NCBI GenBank assembly: GCA_020628865.1 | Contig: JAHDEJ010000014.1 | Span: 1-54,332 of the forward strand | Direction of reading: 5' to 3' | From: Acidimicrobiales bacterium | Lineage (GTDB): Bacteria; Actinomycetota; Acidimicrobiia; Acidimicrobiales; SHLQ01 | Length of the DNA: 54,332 nt | Shown: positions 51,458 to 54,332 of the stretch, piece after piece | Layout of the letters: every line of letters starts with the position of its first letter | How positions within the stretch are numbered: position 1 is the first letter of the stretch | Notes under the pieces: model-generated | The model's database searches: none | The model's input: the letters and a program-made list of their open reading frames with translations, nothing else | What the model was told of the DNA's origin: nothing | Translations under genes and position numbers: made by a program

Positions 51458-51979
51458 ATGAGTTCTAACGCATCCGACCGCGAAGAAGCCGAACGCCTGC
51501 TCACCGCAGAGCGCGATGTCCAGGCCCGCCTCGGCGACCACCCACTCGACTTCGCATCGCTGGATGCCATCTCGAACATCTATCGGGCGGCCGCTGCGGT
51601 GCGCCGCCGGGCCGAGCGAGAAGTGCTGGCGAGTCACGGCCTTTCGTTCGGCGCGTTCACGATCCTGTGGGTGCTGTGGGTCTGGGACGAGATGGAGACG
51701 GCGCAGCTGGCCGAGGAGTGCAACCTCGCCAAGGGCACGTTGACCGGCATGCTCAACACGCTCGAAAAGCAGTCGCTCGTGGAGCGCAACCGCATCGAGT
51801 CCGACAAGCGGCGCGTTCTCGTGAGCCTGACCGACCGAGGGACCGAGGCGATCGCCGATGTCTTCCCCCGTTTCAACGCCTTCGAGGGCGAGATGAGCAA
51901 CGGCCTGAGCGTCGAAGAGAAGCGCGAACTCGCCCGCCTGCTCCGGGTCGTCATCACCAACGCAACCGACAGCGATTGA
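51458..51979 (+). CDS. MarR-family regulator of the aromatic pathway
   Basis: This 173-residue regulator has the MarR winged-helix core: LSFGAFTILWVLWVWDEM, a recognition region AECNLAKGTLTGMLNTLEKQ, and the wing IESDKRRVLVSLTDRG. HpaR-type and other MarR proteins bind ring or CoA-linked phenolics and release DNA. Two copies of one palindrome flank the gene at the promoters of hpaGE and the ADC-P450-hpaD operon. The ATG at 51458 is preferred to an upstream GTG at 51434. Confidence 0.88.
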   Translation: MSSNASDREEAERLLTAERDVQARLGDHPLDFASLDAISNIYRAAAAVRRRAEREVLASHGLSFGAFTILWVLWVWDEMETAQLAEECNLAKGTLTGMLNTLEKQSLVERNRIESDKRRVLVSLTDRGTEAIADVFPRFNAFEGEMSNGLSVEEKRELARLLRVVITNATDSD

Positions 51980-52032
51980 GCTGCAGCGGCGTTGCCGCGG
52001 ATCTCGACCGGGAGTGTCGAGCAAGAAACAGC

Positions 52033-52062
52033 TTGAATCGTTCGGTACCAAACGATTAGGTT
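52033..52062 (+). promoter_or_regulatory. Promoter of the ADC-P450-hpaD operon with MarR operator
   Basis: TTGAAT (52033-52038) and TAGGTT (52057-52062) form -35 and -10 boxes with an 18-bp spacer. The near-perfect 20-bp palindrome ATCGTTCGGTACCAAACGAT (52037-52056) fills the spacer. The ATG is 6 nt after the -10, so the transcript is probably leaderless. Confidence 0.7.
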
Positions 52063-52068
52063 GTGGGC

Positions 52069-52890
52069 ATGGCAGAACTCCAGGGACTCATGTATCCGCG
52101 AACCCCCACCGGCGCGGGATCGATCCTGCCGTCGCCGCCGTGGCACTACAGCGGCGAGATGCTGACGATCGAGTTCCGCACCGACCCGGCCAACGTGGCC
52201 GAGCTCCTTCCGGCGCCGCTCGAACTCGCCGACGAGGACCCGGGCGCCGTCGCCATCATCTGGGCCGACTGGCAGAGCTGCTCCGACAGCTTCGACGAGC
52301 TGATGGATCCGGCCCGGGCCCAGTACAAGGAGGTCTTCGTGGTGGTCCGCTGCAAATACGAGGGCCAGACCTATAGCCGCGCCGCCTACATCTGGGTCGA
52401 CAAGGATTTCGCCATGGCCCGGGGCCACATCCAGGGCTACCCGAAGAAGATGTCCGAGATCTGGATGACCCGGCCGATCACCATCGGCAAGGCCGGCCCG
52501 CGACTCGAGGTGGGCGGCCGCTTCGGCTGCACTCTGAGCACGTTCGGCCGACGCATCGCCGATGCCCGGTTCACCATCACCGGCGAGGCCGAGTCCGCCG
52601 GCTTCGTGAACGGCCACCCCATGCTCCACACCCGCCAGATGCCGGCGATCGAGATGGACGGACGGGACAGTCTCGACGAGCTGGTCACGATGCGAGGATT
52701 CGACGTCGAACTCGGCCCGGTGTTCTCGGGCGACGCCGAACTGACGCTCCACGACTCCCCCACCGAAGAACTCACCCGCTTCGGCGACATCGAGATCATC
52801 GGCGGCTGGTACCGCCAGGTCGGCAATTCGATGCATGGCGGCACCACGGTGTGGGCCGGACCGAACCCGATGGCGGGAGCATCCGAATGA
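52069..52890 (+). CDS. Acetoacetate decarboxylase (ADC) family protein
   Basis: This 273-residue protein opens with PPWHYSGEMLTIEFRTDP, the ADC-family start. It carries GHIQGYPKKMSEIWMTRP, where the paired lysines match the Schiff-base lysine region of acetoacetate decarboxylase. In actinobacteria ADC-like proteins also act as decarboxylases or hydrolases in ring-degradation operons. It is the first gene of a tight operon: its stop overlaps the P450 start by 4 bp. A role on a beta-keto acid or ring-cleavage product is likely but unproven. Confidence 0.83.
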   Translation: MAELQGLMYPRTPTGAGSILPSPPWHYSGEMLTIEFRTDPANVAELLPAPLELADEDPGAVAIIWADWQSCSDSFDELMDPARAQYKEVFVVVRCKYEGQTYSRAAYIWVDKDFAMARGHIQGYPKKMSEIWMTRPITIGKAGPRLEVGGRFGCTLSTFGRRIADARFTITGEAESAGFVNGHPMLHTRQMPAIEMDGRDSLDELVTMRGFDVELGPVFSGDAELTLHDSPTEELTRFGDIEIIGGWYRQVGNSMHGGTTVWAGPNPMAGASE

Positions 52891-54152
52891 GCACGTGGGT
52901 CGACGACTACCTGGCCGACCTCGGCCCCGACGACGCCGACATCACCAGCCACGACACCTACACCAACGGCGTCCCGCATGCGACCTTCACTCGGCTCCGC
53001 TCGGAGGACCCCGTGCACTGGACCGAGGAGAAGGACGGCTCGGGCTTCTGGTCCATCCTCCGATACGACGACGCCCTCGCCGTCAGCCGCGATGTGGAGT
53101 CCTTCACCTCCTCGAAGGGCATCCGCCTCGAGGAGATGGAGGACGACGAGGCCGAAGCCCGCCAGACGATGATGGAGCTCGATCCACCACACCACACGCG
53201 GTATCGCCGCCTCGTCAGCAAAGGCTTCACCCGTCGACGCGTCGAGAGCTACGAGGACCAGATCCGCGAGCTGGCGATCGAGGTCATCGAGGAAGCGCTC
53301 GACCACAACGAGTTCGACTTCGTTCGAGCCATCGCCGAACAACTGCCGATGCGGATGCTCGGACGCATGCTGGGGACCAGCGACGAAGACGGCCACAAGC
53401 TCGTCGCCTGGGGCGACGCACTCCTCGGCAACACCGACCCGGACTTCACCGACTTTCCGGTCGACCTGACCAACACCGACGAATTTCGCATGGTCCCGTT
53501 CCGGAGTCCGGCATCGATCCAGATCTTCCAGTGGGCCCAGGTGCAGGCCGAACAGCGGCGGGAGAACCCGACCGACGACGTCATCTCCCAGCTGCTCGAA
53601 CCGGCGACCGATGGTGTGCCCCTCACCGACCACGAGTTCAACAACTTCGTCACGCTCCTGGTGGCCGCCGGCAACGACACCACCCGTTACACGATGACCC
53701 ACGCCATGTGGACGCTCCTCGAACATCCGCAGCTGTGGGACGCCTGGAAGGCGCAGCCCGAGCTCACGCCGACCGCCGTCGAGGAAGTGCTCCGAACGAG
53801 CGCGGTGACGATGCACTTCCGCCGCACCGCCACGCGCGACATCGAGATGCGGGGCAAGCAGATTCGCGCCGGCGACAAGATCGCGATCTGGTTCAACTCG
53901 GCCAACCACGACCCCGAAGGCTTCGAGCGTCCGTTTCGCTACGACCTCGGGCGTGAGAGCAACGACCACATGGCGTTCGGCCGCAACGGCCCGCATCTGT
54001 GCCTCGGCGCCTGGCTGGCCCGCATGGAAGTCCGACTCGTGTTCGAAGAACTCCTGAAACGGGTCGACCGATTCGAACAGAACGGCGAGATCAAGCGACT
54101 CCGGTCCAACTTCATCGCCGGCATCAAACAACTCCCAGTGAAGGTGGCCTGA
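52887..54152 (+). CDS. Cytochrome P450
   Basis: This 421-residue P450 has the I-helix VAAGNDTTRYTM (oxygen-activating A-G-x-D-T-T), the ExxR motif in EEVLRTSA, and the heme loop FGRNGPHLCLG with the thiolate ligand C372. The length and order are those of soluble bacterial class I P450s. It lies between an ADC-family gene and an extradiol dioxygenase gene, so it probably hydroxylates an aromatic ring before cleavage. No ferredoxin or ferredoxin reductase gene is visible next to it. The ATG overlaps the ADC stop. Confidence 0.92.
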   Translation: MSTWVDDYLADLGPDDADITSHDTYTNGVPHATFTRLRSEDPVHWTEEKDGSGFWSILRYDDALAVSRDVESFTSSKGIRLEEMEDDEAEARQTMMELDPPHHTRYRRLVSKGFTRRRVESYEDQIRELAIEVIEEALDHNEFDFVRAIAEQLPMRMLGRMLGTSDEDGHKLVAWGDALLGNTDPDFTDFPVDLTNTDEFRMVPFRSPASIQIFQWAQVQAEQRRENPTDDVISQLLEPATDGVPLTDHEFNNFVTLLVAAGNDTTRYTMTHAMWTLLEHPQLWDAWKAQPELTPTAVEEVLRTSAVTMHFRRTATRDIEMRGKQIRAGDKIAIWFNSANHDPEGFERPFRYDLGRESNDHMAFGRNGPHLCLGAWLARMEVRLVFEELLKRVDRFEQNGEIKRLRSNFIAGIKQLPVKVA

Positions 54153-54153
54153 C

Positions 54154-54332
54154 ATGGGCGAAATCGTCGGCGCGGCCCTGGTCTCGCACGTACCCACACT
54201 CGTCCTCCCCGAAGAGGTACGGCGTGAACTGAACCATGGCGAAGACACGACCCTGTTCCAGGGTCTCCACGATCTCCGCGCCGAGAAGCTGGCGCCGCTC
54301 GAGGCGGACACCGTGGTCGTGATCGACACCCA
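54154..54332 (+). CDS. hpaD: Homoprotocatechuate-type extradiol dioxygenase, N-terminal part (3' cut by window edge)
   Basis: The first 59 residues are visible: MGEIVGAALVSHVPTLVLPE ... DTVVVIDTH. This matches the class III (LigB) 3,4-dihydroxyphenylacetate 2,3-dioxygenase HpaD start, including the conserved SHVP histidine and the DTH end of the second strand, both near the iron site. It is 1 bp after the P450 stop, in the same operon. The rest of the gene lies outside the window. Confidence 0.78.
   Translation, partial: MGEIVGAALVSHVPTLVLPEEVRRELNHGEDTTLFQGLHDLRAEKLAPLEADTVVVIDT

Noticed and set aside
1-54332. tRNA, rRNA, insertion sequences, prophage or integrase genes
   Set aside because: No T-loop-like motif in a cloverleaf context, no transposase or integrase motif and no attachment-site pair was seen.

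Overview
The window is high-GC DNA from an actinomycete-type bacterium. The best fit is the class Acidimicrobiia, possibly a marine or freshwater Ilumatobacter-like lineage, but this rests on gene content and not on a marker gene. Supporting signs are mycofactocin biosynthesis genes, a deazaflavin (F420)-type nitroreductase, many 4-bp ATGA/GTGA start-stop overlaps, frequent GTG starts, and several promoters whose -10 box sits 6 to 8 nt before the start codon, as in leaderless actinobacterial mRNAs. I see no rRNA, tRNA, CRISPR array, phage or insertion sequence.

Layout. 1-3007: end of a surface-glycan-type operon with a coiled-coil protein, a methyltransferase-like protein and two sulfotransferases. 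3044-4608: NYN nuclease, PilZ protein and endonuclease III. 4747-12000: a hypothetical protein followed by an array of 26-bp palindromic tandem units, a tail-anchored membrane protein, a TauD-type dioxygenase, then two membrane GGDEF-EAL proteins flanking a pseudokinase. 11991-18181: MFS transporter, then a complete branched-chain-amino-acid-type ABC importer (livKHMGF order). 18339-21343: two-component pair. 21716-24763: mycofactocin genes mftF (leftward) and mftABC (rightward). 24816-34340: a self-contained phosphotransferase system (EI, EIIA-HPr, EIIB, EIIC), its PRD regulator, a PfkB kinase and an unusual double-Rossmann dehydrogenase. 34531-38626: a PH-like membrane protein, mftE, mftD and an acyl-CoA synthetase.

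38713-45708: F420-type nitroreductase, a second two-component pair facing a secreted acidic protein across a phased operator array, a D,D-peptidase-like lipoprotein, a PhyH dioxygenase, a nitroreductase and a TauE permease. 45718-48864: a giant Asp-box propeller protein. 48978-54332: an aromatic meta-cleavage locus (hpaE and hpaG leftward; marR, an ADC-family protein, a P450 and a 5'-truncated-view hpaD rightward).

How the parts work together. The mycofactocin pathway is complete for A, B, C, D, E and F but is split into two blocks about 10 kb apart, with a polyol PTS operon between them. The operon's dehydrogenase belongs to the MDR family, some members of which are mycofactocin-dependent. 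In the right-hand locus two copies of one 20-bp palindrome lie inside two promoters and probably let one MarR regulator control both arms. The c-di-GMP genes at 3.5-12 kb (PilZ receiver, two composite GGDEF-EAL enzymes) suggest a local second-messenger module.
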